From: Pseudomonas gingeri
Lineage (GTDB): Bacteria > Pseudomonadota > Gammaproteobacteria > Pseudomonadales > Pseudomonadaceae
Direction of reading: 5' to 3'
NCBI RefSeq assembly: GCF_013385425.1
Contig: NZ_JACAQA010000006.1
Span: 117,654 to 181,653 of the forward strand
DNA: 64,000 bases
The position numbers were made by a program, and so were the translations under genes. Positions within the stretch are counted from its first letter, which is position 1. Each line of letters starts with the position of its first letter. The notes under the pieces are model-generated. The model searched no databases. It was not told where the DNA came from and saw nothing but the letters and a program-made list of their open reading frames with translations. Below, one piece after another: positions 36,372 to 44,446 of this stretch.

Positions 36372-38066
36372 TCAGAAACCCATGCTCAGATGTTCGGCAA
36401 TCGGGCCCAGCGCCAGCGTCGGCAGGAAGGTCAAGCCACCCACCAGCAGGATGGTCACCGTCAGCAACGTGACAAACAGCAGGCCATGGGTCGGAAAACT
36501 GTTCTGGCCAATCGGTGCGGTCTTCTTCATCGCCAGGCTGCCGGCCAGGGCCAGTACCGGGAAGATGTAACCGAAGCGACCGAGCAGCATGCTCAGGCTC
36601 ATCATCAGGTTGTGGAACGCGGTGTTGGCACTGAAACCACCGAACGCCGAACCGTTATTCGCGGTGGCCGAGGTGTAGGCGTACAGCAGTTGACTGAAGC
36701 CATGGGGCCCCGGGTTGCTGACGGCCGCGGCCGGTCCAGGCAGGCTGGCAGCCAGCGCGCCGAGCACCAGGGTGCCCACTGGCATCACCAGCAAGGTCAC
36801 CACCAGCAGTTGCACTTCCTTGGCCTGGAGTTTCTTGCCCAGGTATTCCGGAGTACGACCGATCATCAGGCCCGCGAGGAACACCGCGATCAGCACGTTC
36901 AGCAGCATGCCGTAGAGGCCCGCGCCGACGCCGCCGAAGATCACCTCGCCGACCATCATGTTGACCAGCGCCACCATCCCGCTCAGGGGGTTGAGGCTGT
37001 CATGCATGGCGTTGACCGAACCGTTCGAGGCGGCGGTGGTGGTCACCGCCCACACCACGCTGGCGGTAGTACCGAAGCGGGTTTCCTTGCCTTCCAACGG
37101 AGCGGTCTGCTCCACCAGCGGATTGTGCAACGCCGGGTTCGGCTGATATTCGGCATACAGCGACACCGCGCCGCCGATCAGCAGCAGGGCGAGCATGCAA
37201 CCCATGATGGCTCGGCTCTGGCGCAGGTCCTTGACGTAATGCCCGAAGGTGAACACCAGCGCCGCCGGAATCAGGATGATCGACACCAGTTCGATCAGGT
37301 CGCTCAGGGCGGTCGGGTTTTCGAACGGATGGGCCGAGTTGACGCCGAAGAAACCGCCGCCGTTGGTACCCAATTGCTTGATCGCGATCTGGCTGGCCGC
37401 CGGGCCCAGGGGAATGACCTGGTCGGCGCCCTGCAGGGTCACGGCATTGACGTAGTGGGCGAAGGTCTGCGGAACACCCTGCCAGACCAGGAACAGCGCC
37501 ATGATCAGGCACATCGGCAGCAAGCCATAGAGAATGGCACGGGTCATGTCGACCCAGAAGTTGCCCAGGGTCGCCGTTGAACGTCGGCTGATGCCGCGGC
37601 ACAGAGCGACCAATACGGCCAGGCCGGTGGCGGCACTGGCAAAGTTCTGCACCGTGAGGCCGGCCATCTGGCTCAGGTAGCTCAGGGACGCTTCACCGCT
37701 GTAGTTCTGCCAGTTGGTGTTGGTCATGAAACTGATGGCGGTGTTGAACGACAGGGTCCACTCCAGACCCGGCAGATTCTGCGGGTTGAGCGGCAGGTAC
37801 TGCTGGAACAGCAGGATCGCGAACAACACCAGGAAGCCCGCGAGGTTGAAGGCGAGCAAGGCCAGGGCATATTTCTGCCAGCTCTGCTCGCTGCTGGCAT
37901 CGACCCCGGACAAGCGATAACAGGCCCGTTCCAGCGGCCCGAACACCGGCGTCAGCCAGGTCCGCTTACCTTCCATCACGTTGTAGTAGAACCGCCCCAA
38001 TGCCGGTGCCGGCGCAAGCACCAGCACGAGAAACGCCAGGATCAGCAAATAGTCATAACTGTGCAT
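36372..38066 (-). CDS. kdpA: Potassium-transporting ATPase K+ channel-like subunit KdpA
   Basis: 564 residues, ten TM helices in a superfamily-of-K-transporters fold. Selectivity-loop segments [35 protein letters not shown], and [16 protein letters not shown] carry the glycines that line the K+ path. Works with KdpB. The start ATG 38066 is 11 bp from the kdpF stop, and no terminator intervenes. Length as in other KdpA proteins. Confidence 0.97.
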   Translation of the reverse strand: MHSYDYLLILAFLVLVLAPAPALGRFYYNVMEGKRTWLTPVFGPLERACYRLSGVDASSEQSWQKYALALLAFNLAGFLVLFAILLFQQYLPLNPQNLPGLEWTLSFNTAISFMTNTNWQNYSGEASLSYLSQMAGLTVQNFASAATGLAVLVALCRGISRRSTATLGNFWVDMTRAILYGLLPMCLIMALFLVWQGVPQTFAHYVNAVTLQGADQVIPLGPAASQIAIKQLGTNGGGFFGVNSAHPFENPTALSDLIELVSIILIPAALVFTFGHYVKDLRQSRAIMGCMLALLLIGGAVSLYAEYQPNPALHNPLVEQTAPLEGKETRFGTTASVVWAVTTTAASNGSVNAMHDSLNPLSGMVALVNMMVGEVIFGGVGAGLYGMLLNVLIAVFLAGLMIGRTPEYLGKKLQAKEVQLLVVTLLVMPVGTLVLGALAASLPGPAAAVSNPGPHGFSQLLYAYTSATANNGSAFGGFSANTAFHNLMMSLSMLLGRFGYIFPVLALAGSLAMKKTAPIGQNSFPTHGLLFVTLLTVTILLVGGLTFLPTLALGPIAEHLSMGF

Positions 38067-38077
38067 ACCTGCCGCTC

Positions 38078-38167
38078 CTAGTTCCGGTCCGCGCGCAACA
38101 GCGCAACCAGTAGATAAATGAACAGCGCCACAGCCAGCAGCAGTGACACCCCGTCCAGAATGCTCAT
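38078..38167 (-). CDS. kdpF: KdpF small subunit
   Basis: 29 residues (MSILDGVSLLLAVALFIYLL then VALLRADRN). One hydrophobic helix with an N-terminal acidic residue and a basic C-terminal end, the usual form of KdpF, which stabilises the KdpABC complex in the membrane. ATG 38167 is preceded by AAGGGGAA; the stop is 11 bp before kdpA. The predicted kdp operator at 38225-38287 lies upstream. Confidence 0.93.
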   Translation of the reverse strand: MSILDGVSLLLAVALFIYLLVALLRADRN

Positions 38168-38224
38168 GGAATTTCCCCTTGGTACGGCAACGGCCGTGTG
38201 TGGGGCTTATTGTCGTGAGGGAGG

Positions 38225-38287
38225 CCGTAAAGGAACGAGGGCGAGGCCGGGGGCGATGCGTAAAGAAGGCGTAAAGAGTGACTTTAC
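38225..38287 (-). promoter_or_regulatory. Predicted KdpE operator / kdp promoter region
   Basis: CTTTAC (minus strand) occurs at 38227-38232, 38260-38265 and 38271-38276. The last two form an 11-bp-spaced direct repeat CTTTACGC-N3-CTTTACGC, as expected for an OmpR-family dimer. An inverted copy is at 38282-38287. Known KdpE sites are T-rich with TTTACA-like halves, so this is a fitting operator for autoregulation of kdpFABC. Confidence 0.55.
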
Positions 38288-38350
38288 GTAGGAGTTACAC
38301 CCTAGAATCCGTAGGAGTTCCAGGGAGATGACCGATTTGACGCGGGCCGC

Positions 38351-38370
38351 TTGTATCAGTCTCGATACAA
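38351..38370. promoter_or_regulatory. Inverted repeat, candidate operator for the divergent genes
   Basis: TTGTATC-N6-GATACAA, perfect 7-bp arms, about 150-170 bp upstream of the response-regulator start. An outer GGCCGCTTG/CAAGCGGCC stem shares its TTG, so the two are mutually exclusive as RNA structures. A DNA-binding site is more likely; the binding factor is unknown. Confidence 0.4.
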
Positions 38371-38398
38371 AACCGACAAGCGGCCAACATCCGCCCCC

Positions 38399-38420
38399 TG
38401 TAGCTTCGTGCATAGCTACA
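38399..38420. promoter_or_regulatory. Inverted repeat TGTAGCT-N8-AGCTACA
   Basis: Perfect 7-bp arms, 100-120 bp upstream of the response-regulator ATG. Candidate operator or leader hairpin. Confidence 0.35.
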
Positions 38421-38518
38421 CTTGAAAGGGATTCCGGCCTTCGGACCGGGTACCTATCCTGCAACAATTCGCGGCCCCTCTTTCGTGGTTGGCCGCTTAC
38501 CGGTAGATAATCGCCCGC

Positions 38519-39283
38519 ATGCAGAACACTCCCGCTCCTCTGGCTGATGTCAACAAACCGCTCTCACCGGGCGATGACAAGCGCTGGAATGTCCGCGCGC
38601 TGATCGTCGATGACGATATTCCCATCCGCGAACTGCTGATCGACTACCTGGCACGCTTCAGCATCCAGGCCACCGGTGTCACCGACGGCGCCGGCATGCG
38701 CCAGGCCTTGCAGCTTGAAACCTTCGACGTGGTGGTCCTCGACCTGATGCTTCCGGGTGAAGACGGCCTGTCGCTGTGCCGCTGGCTGCGCACCGAATCG
38801 GACATCCCGATCCTGATGCTCACCGCCCGTTGCGAACCCACCGACCGGATCATCGGCCTGGAACTGGGCGCCGACGATTACATGGCCAAGCCCTTCGAAC
38901 CCCGTGAGCTGGTGGCCCGGATCCAGACCATCCTGCGCCGGGTACGTGACGACCGCACCGAACAGCGGGCCAATATCCGCTTCGACAACTGGCGCCTGAA
39001 CAGTGTGCTGCGCCAGCTGATCGCCGACGACGGGCTGGTGGTGCCGCTATCCAACGCCGAGTTCCGCCTGCTCTGGGTGTTTATCGAACGCCCGCGCCGG
39101 GTCCTCAGCCGCGAGCAGTTGCTCGATGCCGCCCGGGGTCGCTCCATCGAGGCCTTCGACCGTAGCATCGACCTGCTGGTCTCGCGTCTGCGGCAGAAAC
39201 TCGGCGACGACCCGAAATCGCCGCAACTGATCAAGACCGTGCGCGGTGAAGGCTACCTGTTCGACGCAAAAGAGATCGGCTGA
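38519..39283 (+). CDS. OmpR-family response regulator
   Basis: 254 residues. Receiver domain starts at ~27 after an unusual polar N-terminal extension (MQNTPAPLADVNKPLSPGDDK); phosphoacceptor D75 in VVVLDLMLPG, switch Lys in MAKPFEP (K124). C-terminal winged helix ends LIKTVRGEGYLFDAKEIG. Paired with the kinase gene by a one-base overlap (TGATG). Two operator-like inverted repeats lie upstream. The target is unknown; the neighbouring five-EF-hand gene is the obvious candidate. Confidence 0.93.
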   Translation: MQNTPAPLADVNKPLSPGDDKRWNVRALIVDDDIPIRELLIDYLARFSIQATGVTDGAGMRQALQLETFDVVVLDLMLPGEDGLSLCRWLRTESDIPILMLTARCEPTDRIIGLELGADDYMAKPFEPRELVARIQTILRRVRDDRTEQRANIRFDNWRLNSVLRQLIADDGLVVPLSNAEFRLLWVFIERPRRVLSREQLLDAARGRSIEAFDRSIDLLVSRLRQKLGDDPKSPQLIKTVRGEGYLFDAKEIG

Positions 39284-40323
39284 TGCGCGCACGCCTCGAC
39301 ACGCTGTTCGGTCGCCTGTTCGGCGTGTCGCTGGTGGCGATCATCCTCGCCCATTTGCTGGGTTTTCTCTGGTTCCATCATTACGGTGGCGGGCCACCAC
39401 CACCGCCACCTCCCGGCATGATGGAAAATTTCGACCCCGACCATCCGCCGCCCCACCGCCGCCCGCCCCGCCCCTGGTTCGGCGGACCGCTGGTGCCGCT
39501 GACGCTGCAGATCATTTCCCTGGTGATTGTCGCCTGGTATGGCGCCAAGCTGCTATCGCGGCCGATCCAGCGCCTGAGCGACGCCGCCGAACGCCTCAGC
39601 GAAGACCTCAACAGCCCGCCGCTGGATGAGACCGGCCCCCGTGAAGCACGGCTGGCGGCCAACACCTTCAACCTGATGCAGCAACGCATCCGTGAACAGG
39701 TGCAGCAACGCGGGCGCATGCTCGGCGCGGTGTCCCACGACCTGCGCACGCCGCTGTCACGCCTCAAGCTGCGGCTCGAACAGGTCGACAACATGAAACT
39801 CCAGGGTCAGATGCGCCAGGACCTGGACGACATGATCGGCATGCTCGATGCCACCCTCAGTTACCTGCATGAGCAGCGCACCAGCGAAGCCATGCAATGG
39901 ATGGACGTCCAGGCGCTGGTCGAATCCCTCTGCGAAAACGCCCAGGACCAGGGCTCGCAGGTCCAGGCCAGCGGCCACTGCGCGCCGTTGCTGGTGCAGC
40001 CCATGGCATTGCGTTCGTGCCTGAACAACCTGCTGGACAATGCCCTGCGTTATGCCGGCGACGCCCTGATCACCCTGGAAGACAGCCGTCGGCAATTGCT
40101 GATCCGGGTGATCGACCATGGTCCGGGGATTGCCGCGGAAAAACGCGAGGCGGTGTTCGAACCCTTCTATCGCCTGGAAGGTTCGCGCAACCGCAACTCC
40201 GGCGGCGTCGGCCTGGGCATGACCATCGCCCGGGAAGCGGCCCAGCGCCTGGGCGGCGAGCTGACCCTGGAGGAAACCCCGGGCGGCGGCCTGACCGCCG
40301 TGGTCCGTCTGCCCCGGGTCTGA
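39283..40323 (+). CDS. Sensor histidine kinase with Pro/His-rich periplasmic loop
   Basis: 346 residues. TM1 ~12-31, a ~37-residue periplasmic loop (GGGPPPPPPPGMMENFDPDH and PPPHRRPPRPWF) rich in Pro, His and Asp, TM2 ~68-88, HAMP-like linker, H-box AVSHDLRTPLSRLKLR with H152, and HATPase with NNLLDNALRY, DHGPGIA, SGGVGLGMTIAR. The loop is short but could bind a divalent cation through its His/Asp residues. Forms a two-component system with the preceding regulator and precedes the EF-hand gene, suggesting metal (calcium) sensing; the ligand is inference. Confidence 0.92.
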   Translation: MRARLDTLFGRLFGVSLVAIILAHLLGFLWFHHYGGGPPPPPPPGMMENFDPDHPPPHRRPPRPWFGGPLVPLTLQIISLVIVAWYGAKLLSRPIQRLSDAAERLSEDLNSPPLDETGPREARLAANTFNLMQQRIREQVQQRGRMLGAVSHDLRTPLSRLKLRLEQVDNMKLQGQMRQDLDDMIGMLDATLSYLHEQRTSEAMQWMDVQALVESLCENAQDQGSQVQASGHCAPLLVQPMALRSCLNNLLDNALRYAGDALITLEDSRRQLLIRVIDHGPGIAAEKREAVFEPFYRLEGSRNRNSGGVGLGMTIAREAAQRLGGELTLEETPGGGLTAVVRLPRV

Positions 40324-40438
40324 GCCCTCTGTGTAACAACAGGTACAAAGCCCACACACCCTCGACACCTGAGCCTTGGAGTCTGCACAAGCCGATGCAC
40401 TGTCATTGGCTTTGCCAACACTTAGGGAGTGTGCACTT

Positions 40439-41311
40439 ATGAGCACGATCAGTAGCGTCAGCAACTACTCGAGCTATACCGGTTACAACACCAGCAGCAC
40501 GACAGCGACACAACGCCAGCAACAGTTCCAGAAGCAACTGCTGGCCAAGCTCGACACCAATGGTGACGGCTCCATCAGCAAGGACGAACTGAACGCCGCC
40601 CTGTCGCAGAACAGCGGCAGCAAAGTGCTCAATGACCTGAGTCAGAATTTCAGCGCGCTGGACACCGACGGCAGCGGCACCATCAGTGCCACCGAACTGT
40701 CGGCGATGAAGCCTCACGCCCACGGCGGTCATGGCGGCGGCAAGCCCGATACCCAACTGGCCGATGAGCTGCTCCAGTCCCTGGACACCAATGGTGACGG
40801 TTCCATCAGCAGCAGCGAACTGGCCGCCGGGCTGACCAACGCCGGCAGCACCGCCGACAGCTCCTCGCTGTTCAGCGCTCTGGACACCGACAACAGCGGC
40901 AGCATCAGCAGCAGCGAACTGGCTTCGGCCCTGTCCGGAATCCAGCCGCCACCACCACCGCCACAAGCCGTGTCCGCCACTGACCTGTTCAGTGAACTGG
41001 ACACCAATGGCGACGGCAGCATCAGCCAGGCCGAGTTGACCAGCGCCTTGCAGGGCACCTCGACCAGCAGCTCGAGCACTGACGCGACCAGCAGCACCAC
41101 CAGCAGCAGCTTCAACGCCACCACGTTCCTGCTCCAGGCCCTGGCCAATGCGAGCGGCAGCAGCAACAGTGGTAGCGGCTCGGGTACCGGTTCGGGCACC
41201 AATAGCCAGACCGCCCAGGACAACATCAAAGAGGCGTTGAGCCGCTTGATGGTCAACCTCAAGAGCCAGACCGTGGCGCAGAGCGGTAACGTCACTGCCG
41301 CCGCGGCCTGA
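40439..41311 (+). CDS. Calcium-binding protein with five EF-hand loops
   Basis: 290 residues from ATG 40439 (AGGGAG upstream). Five canonical 12-residue loops at 39-50, 75-86, 116-127, 149-160 and 188-199: DTNGDGSISKDE, DTDGSGTISATE, DTNGDGSISSSE, DTDNSGSISSSE and DTNGDGSISQAE. Each has Asp at 1, 3 and acidic at 12. The spacing is regular, with a Pro run (169-175) between loops 4 and 5. The C-terminus is Ser/Gly/Thr-rich (206-255). No Sec signal; low-complexity N-terminus MSTISSVSNYSSYTGY. Its place directly after a two-component system suggests Ca2+ homeostasis or signalling. Confidence 0.9.
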   Translation: MSTISSVSNYSSYTGYNTSSTTATQRQQQFQKQLLAKLDTNGDGSISKDELNAALSQNSGSKVLNDLSQNFSALDTDGSGTISATELSAMKPHAHGGHGGGKPDTQLADELLQSLDTNGDGSISSSELAAGLTNAGSTADSSSLFSALDTDNSGSISSSELASALSGIQPPPPPPQAVSATDLFSELDTNGDGSISQAELTSALQGTSTSSSSTDATSSTTSSSFNATTFLLQALANASGSSNSGSGSGTGSGTNSQTAQDNIKEALSRLMVNLKSQTVAQSGNVTAAAA

Positions 41312-41337
41312 TCCATCGGCTGTAAGAACACACCTGA

Positions 41338-41416
41338 CCTTGTAGGAGCGTGGCTTGCCCGCGAAGCTTTTAGCGGTCTCAAGGGCCTCTTCGCGGGCAA
41401 GACACGCGCCTACAGG
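41338..41416. repeat. REPIN, GCTTGCCCGCGAAG type
   Basis: CTTGTAGGAGCGTGGCTTGCCCGCGAAG paired with CTTCGCGGGCAAGACACGCGCCTACAGG, centre CTTTTAGCGGTCTCAAGGGC. Near-perfect arms, with one REP half altered to GACACGC. Confidence 0.83.
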
Positions 41417-41446
41417 TTCGGTGCTGCTTTCAAGATCGAACGAAGA

Positions 41447-42499
41447 TCAGGACTTCTCTTCACGCCGCGACTGGCTCGCGCTCCAGTCGATCAGCAAGCT
41501 GTAGGCCACCGCCAGCAAGGTCGGGCCGATAAACAGGCCGATAAAGCCGAAGGCGATCAAGCCCCCGAACACTCCCAGCAACACAATCACCAACGGCAGG
41601 TTGCCGCCACGGCTGATCAGGTACGGCTTGAGTACGTTGTCCACGCCACTGATGATGAACGTGCCCCAGATCCCGAGAAACACCGCCATCCCGTACTCGC
41701 CTTTCCAGGCCAGCCAGGCCGTGGCGGGAATCCAGACCAGCGGCGGCCCCATGGGAATCAGGCTGAGCAGGAAGGTCGCGATGCCCAGTACCAGGGCCCC
41801 GGGAATACCGGCGATCAGGAAACCGATCAACGCCAGCAGGGCCTGGGCCGCCGCCGTGCCGATCACCCCGTTGACCACCCGCTGCACCGTGCCTGCCACG
41901 AGCTCCTGGTAGTAATCGGCACGCTCGCCGATCAGCCGCTCCAGCAAGCCGTGGATAAAGGTCGCCAGTCGCGGACCGTCGCGATAGAAAAAGAACACGA
42001 AGACAATGCTCAGGGTCAGTTCGAGGATCCCGCCGCCGATCTGCGCGCTGCGCGCCAGCAACCAGTTGCCGACCTGCCCCAGATAAGGCTTGATCGCCAG
42101 CAGCATGGCCGCGCCTTGCTGGTCGATGGTGTTCCAGAGGCCCACCAGGCGCTCGCCGACGATCGGCAAGCTGCCCAGCCAGGCCGGGGCCGCGGGCAGT
42201 CCGTCGACCTGGGCATCCTTGATAAAGGTCACCGCATCGCGCACATGGTCCGCCAGGTTGAGCCCCAGCCAGACCAGGGGCACGGCCACCAGCAACATCC
42301 AGCCCAACGTCAGCAGCCCGGCCGCCAGGGATTCGCGGTGACCGAGCACACGGGTCAACAGGCGCATCAGCGGCCAACTGGCAAACGCCAGCACGGCACC
42401 CCAGAACAGCGCCGACCAGAACGGCGCCAGCACCCACAAGGTGGCACCGAACAGTACCAGGAGCAGTATCTGCACCAGCAGACGATCATTATTGGGCAT
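41447..42499 (-). CDS. AI-2E family transporter (PerM/YdiK type)
   Basis: 350 residues from ATG 42499; a TTG at 42514 is the alternative. Eight hydrophobic helices with the family pattern: LWVLAPFWSALFWGAVLAF, LGWMLLVAVPLVWLGL, and C-terminal VIGTAAAQALLALIGFLIAGIP, GPPLVWIPATAWLAWKGEYG, FGFIGLFIGPTLLAVAYSL. The family (DUF20) includes TqsA, but most members including PerM/YdiK have no proven AI-2 link. Probably monocistronic; a REPIN separates it from the EF-hand gene. Confidence 0.88.
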   Translation of the reverse strand: MPNNDRLLVQILLLVLFGATLWVLAPFWSALFWGAVLAFASWPLMRLLTRVLGHRESLAAGLLTLGWMLLVAVPLVWLGLNLADHVRDAVTFIKDAQVDGLPAAPAWLGSLPIVGERLVGLWNTIDQQGAAMLLAIKPYLGQVGNWLLARSAQIGGGILELTLSIVFVFFFYRDGPRLATFIHGLLERLIGERADYYQELVAGTVQRVVNGVIGTAAAQALLALIGFLIAGIPGALVLGIATFLLSLIPMGPPLVWIPATAWLAWKGEYGMAVFLGIWGTFIISGVDNVLKPYLISRGGNLPLVIVLLGVFGGLIAFGFIGLFIGPTLLAVAYSLLIDWSASQSRREEKS

Positions 42500-42625
42500 G
42501 GTCTTTCCAGACAAGAGACGGCAATGAAAGCGTAGGCCAAGCCCGGGTCAGGCGTTTACCGACAGACGACCCGGGTTCAGCGGTAAACGCGCATGATCGT
42601 CTCTCGGTGGTCATTCGTACAGCGC

Positions 42626-43447
42626 CTAACGCAGCAATTCGATATGCAAACCGCTGGAGGTGGCGCTGCCCGCCTCCAGGCGCGCGGCCCTCACGCCCTG
42701 GGCCATCAGCGCCTGGCGCCAGGCCTCGGCGGAGGCTCCAGAAAGGCTGACCCGCAAGGTAGCGTCCAGGTTCAGGCCCCGGGAAATCAGGGTGACCCAG
42801 GTATCCTGGGGGGCGCCGGCCAATTTCGGGAAATCGAGCTTGCCGGTATCGCGCAGTTCCCGCAGCAAGGTCGCGGAGGTGGGCAGCAATTCGCCCAGCG
42901 GCGAAGCGGAGGCGAACTGCTCCACATGCAGGTAGGCGCGGCGGTTGCCGCGAGTGATGCTGTACAACGCCACCAGCGAATTGTCCGCCGGGGCCGCAAG
43001 GCGCAGCAGCAGGTAAGCCTGCTGATCGTCGGCACCGGACAACGTGGAATTACCGAACACTTCATTGGCCCACAGGCTGTTTTCCCCACAGTCGCGAGCC
43101 TGGCACCAGAACAGCAACTGCGCGCCCTCCTTCTGCAAGGCTTCGCGCGCCGCGGTGAAGGCTTCGTCGGCGCCATGCTCGGGCGGCAGCTCATAGGTCA
43201 CCGAGGTCATCTGCCCACGGGCGCTGACCTGGGCATCGGTGCGCAGGCGGTTGCTGATCTTGCGGATCGCGCTCTGTGGATAAATCCGTTCCAGCTCGGC
43301 CGGCGCCCGATAGTCGACGATCTGCGCATCGGCCAGACGCGGCACCAGCGCCAGGTCATGACTGCCCGGTACATCGGCGGCGAAAAGCGGCGAACTGCAG
43401 CAGGCCATCCCAAAGGCGCAGGCCAGGGCTGTGGATAACTTCATCAT
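42626..43447 (-). CDS. DUF4892 domain-containing protein
   Basis: 273 residues. Signal peptide ~1-24 (MMKLSTALACAFGMACCSS then PLFAAD), then a periplasmic domain with conserved stretches HDLALVPRLADAQIVDYRAP and LFWCQARDCGENSLWANEVFG, typical of DUF4892 proteins. These are conserved in Pseudomonas and sometimes contain a C-terminal OmpA-like domain, absent here. Function unknown. The start overlaps the stop of a 32-codon ORF with a good Shine-Dalgarno (43444-43542). Confidence 0.85.
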   Translation of the reverse strand: MMKLSTALACAFGMACCSSPLFAADVPGSHDLALVPRLADAQIVDYRAPAELERIYPQSAIRKISNRLRTDAQVSARGQMTSVTYELPPEHGADEAFTAAREALQKEGAQLLFWCQARDCGENSLWANEVFGNSTLSGADDQQAYLLLRLAAPADNSLVALYSITRGNRRAYLHVEQFASASPLGELLPTSATLLRELRDTGKLDFPKLAGAPQDTWVTLISRGLNLDATLRVSLSGASAEAWRQALMAQGVRAARLEAGSATSSGLHIELLR

Positions 43448-43542
43448 CGGATAGACAGGGCCTGAACGGTAAGCGCGATAACCGGAACAGAACGTGCCGG
43501 AACAGGACGACTCAAGGTCGTGTGGAGGTCGAGGTCTGGCAT
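43444..43542 (-). CDS. Possible 32-codon upstream ORF coupled to the DUF4892 gene
   Basis: ATG 43542 follows AGGGAGA at ideal spacing. It reads MPDLDLHTTLSRPVPARSVP and ends SIR-TGA, and the stop overlaps the DUF4892 ATG. The frame is also open to a longer start at 43632 that overlaps the hydrolase gene. Codon use is only weakly Pseudomonas-like and there is no family match. It could be a leader peptide that couples translation or simply a random ORF. Confidence 0.35.
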   Translation of the reverse strand: MPDLDLHTTLSRPVPARSVPVIALTVQALSIR

Positions 43543-43591
43543 GGTTGTCTCCCTTTCAACCCACCAAGCCTCGACAGTTGCAGGCGACAAG

Positions 43592-44446
43592 TCAAGGCGT
43601 GGAGAAAAAGCGATTGAAACAGTCTGCGACAAGGATGGCCCCGGCCTCGTCGTTCAAGTGCAGATGGTGCCCACCCGGCAGGTGCTCCAGGCTAAAGGGT
43701 AGACGATCGAGCAAGTCCTTGTGCTGGGCCAGTATGCCTTGCTCGGCCACCACCAACTGCGCCGGGCAGGCGATACGACGGATAAAGGCCATGGCCTGCT
43801 CCTCGGTCAGGCGCAACGGCGACGGCAGGGTCAGGCGGTTGTCGCTGCGCCAGGTGTAGCCGCCGGGCACCGGCATCAGTCCGCGCTGGGCCAGCAATTC
43901 AGCGGCTTCACGGCTGACCGCCACCATCCCTTTCATGCGCGCTTCGATGGCCCGGTCCAGGGTCCCATGCACCGACTTGCGCTTGTCCTGTAATTCCAAC
44001 TGCGCCTGCAAGGCCATGCCCAGGCGTTCGGCGGCGTTTTCGCCACTGCTGGTAGGAGGAATCACGCCGTCGATCAGGGCCAGGCGCGTCACCCGCTCCG
44101 GCAAGGCACCGGCCAGCACGATCGAGACAATCGCGCCCAACGAATGCCCCAACAGGCTGAAGCGCTTCCAGCCCAACTGTTCAGCCACCTGCAAGACATC
44201 GTAGACGTAGTCCCACAACGCATACCCGGCGCCCACCGGTCGATGTCCGGAATGCCCGTGCCCGGCCATGTCCAGGGCGACGATACGCAGGCCGTGCAGC
44301 TTCGGCGCCAGGCGCGCGAAGCTGTTGGCGTTGTCCAGCCAACCGTGCAGGGCAATCACCGGCTGCCCGTCCTCGGGACCGAACAGATGAGCCGCCAACT
44401 CGATATGCGGCAGGCTCAGGCGTACCTCTTCGACCGGATGGCTCAT
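43592..44446 (-). CDS. Alpha/beta hydrolase
   Basis: 284 residues from ATG 44446, which overlaps the stop of the preceding hydrolase gene (ATGA). Nucleophile elbow LLGHSLGAIVS (Ser in G-H-S-L-G), oxyanion region ALHGWLDNANSF, and late His in PGGHHLHLND. The HGWLDN segment and the lid resemble epoxide hydrolase/haloalkane dehalogenase-like proteins (serine-type here). Substrate unknown. With the neighbouring hydrolase it forms a two-enzyme operon. Confidence 0.85.
   Translation of the reverse strand: MSHPVEEVRLSLPHIELAAHLFGPEDGQPVIALHGWLDNANSFARLAPKLHGLRIVALDMAGHGHSGHRPVGAGYALWDYVYDVLQVAEQLGWKRFSLLGHSLGAIVSIVLAGALPERVTRLALIDGVIPPTSSGENAAERLGMALQAQLELQDKRKSVHGTLDRAIEARMKGMVAVSREAAELLAQRGLMPVPGGYTWRSDNRLTLPSPLRLTEEQAMAFIRRIACPAQLVVAEQGILAQHKDLLDRLPFSLEHLPGGHHLHLNDEAGAILVADCFNRFFSTP

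Larger units (their letters stand above)
38168..38518. other. 351-bp divergent control region between kdpF and the two-component system
   Basis: No gene. It carries the kdp operator (38225-38287), an inverted repeat TTGTATC-N6-GATACAA (38351-38370) within a larger GGCCGCTTG/CAAGCGGCC stem (38345-38385), and TGTAGCT-N8-AGCTACA (38399-38420). Confidence 0.6.

Noticed and set aside
35382..37580. 732-codon open frame opposite kdpA/kdpB
   Set aside because: Shadow of high-GC coding sequence; low-complexity His/Gln/Arg composition and no family match, while kdpA and kdpB on the other strand are certain.
38345..38385. Riboswitch in the leader of the response regulator
   Set aside because: Alternative stems exist, but nothing resembles a known aptamer, and a protein operator is the simpler reading.
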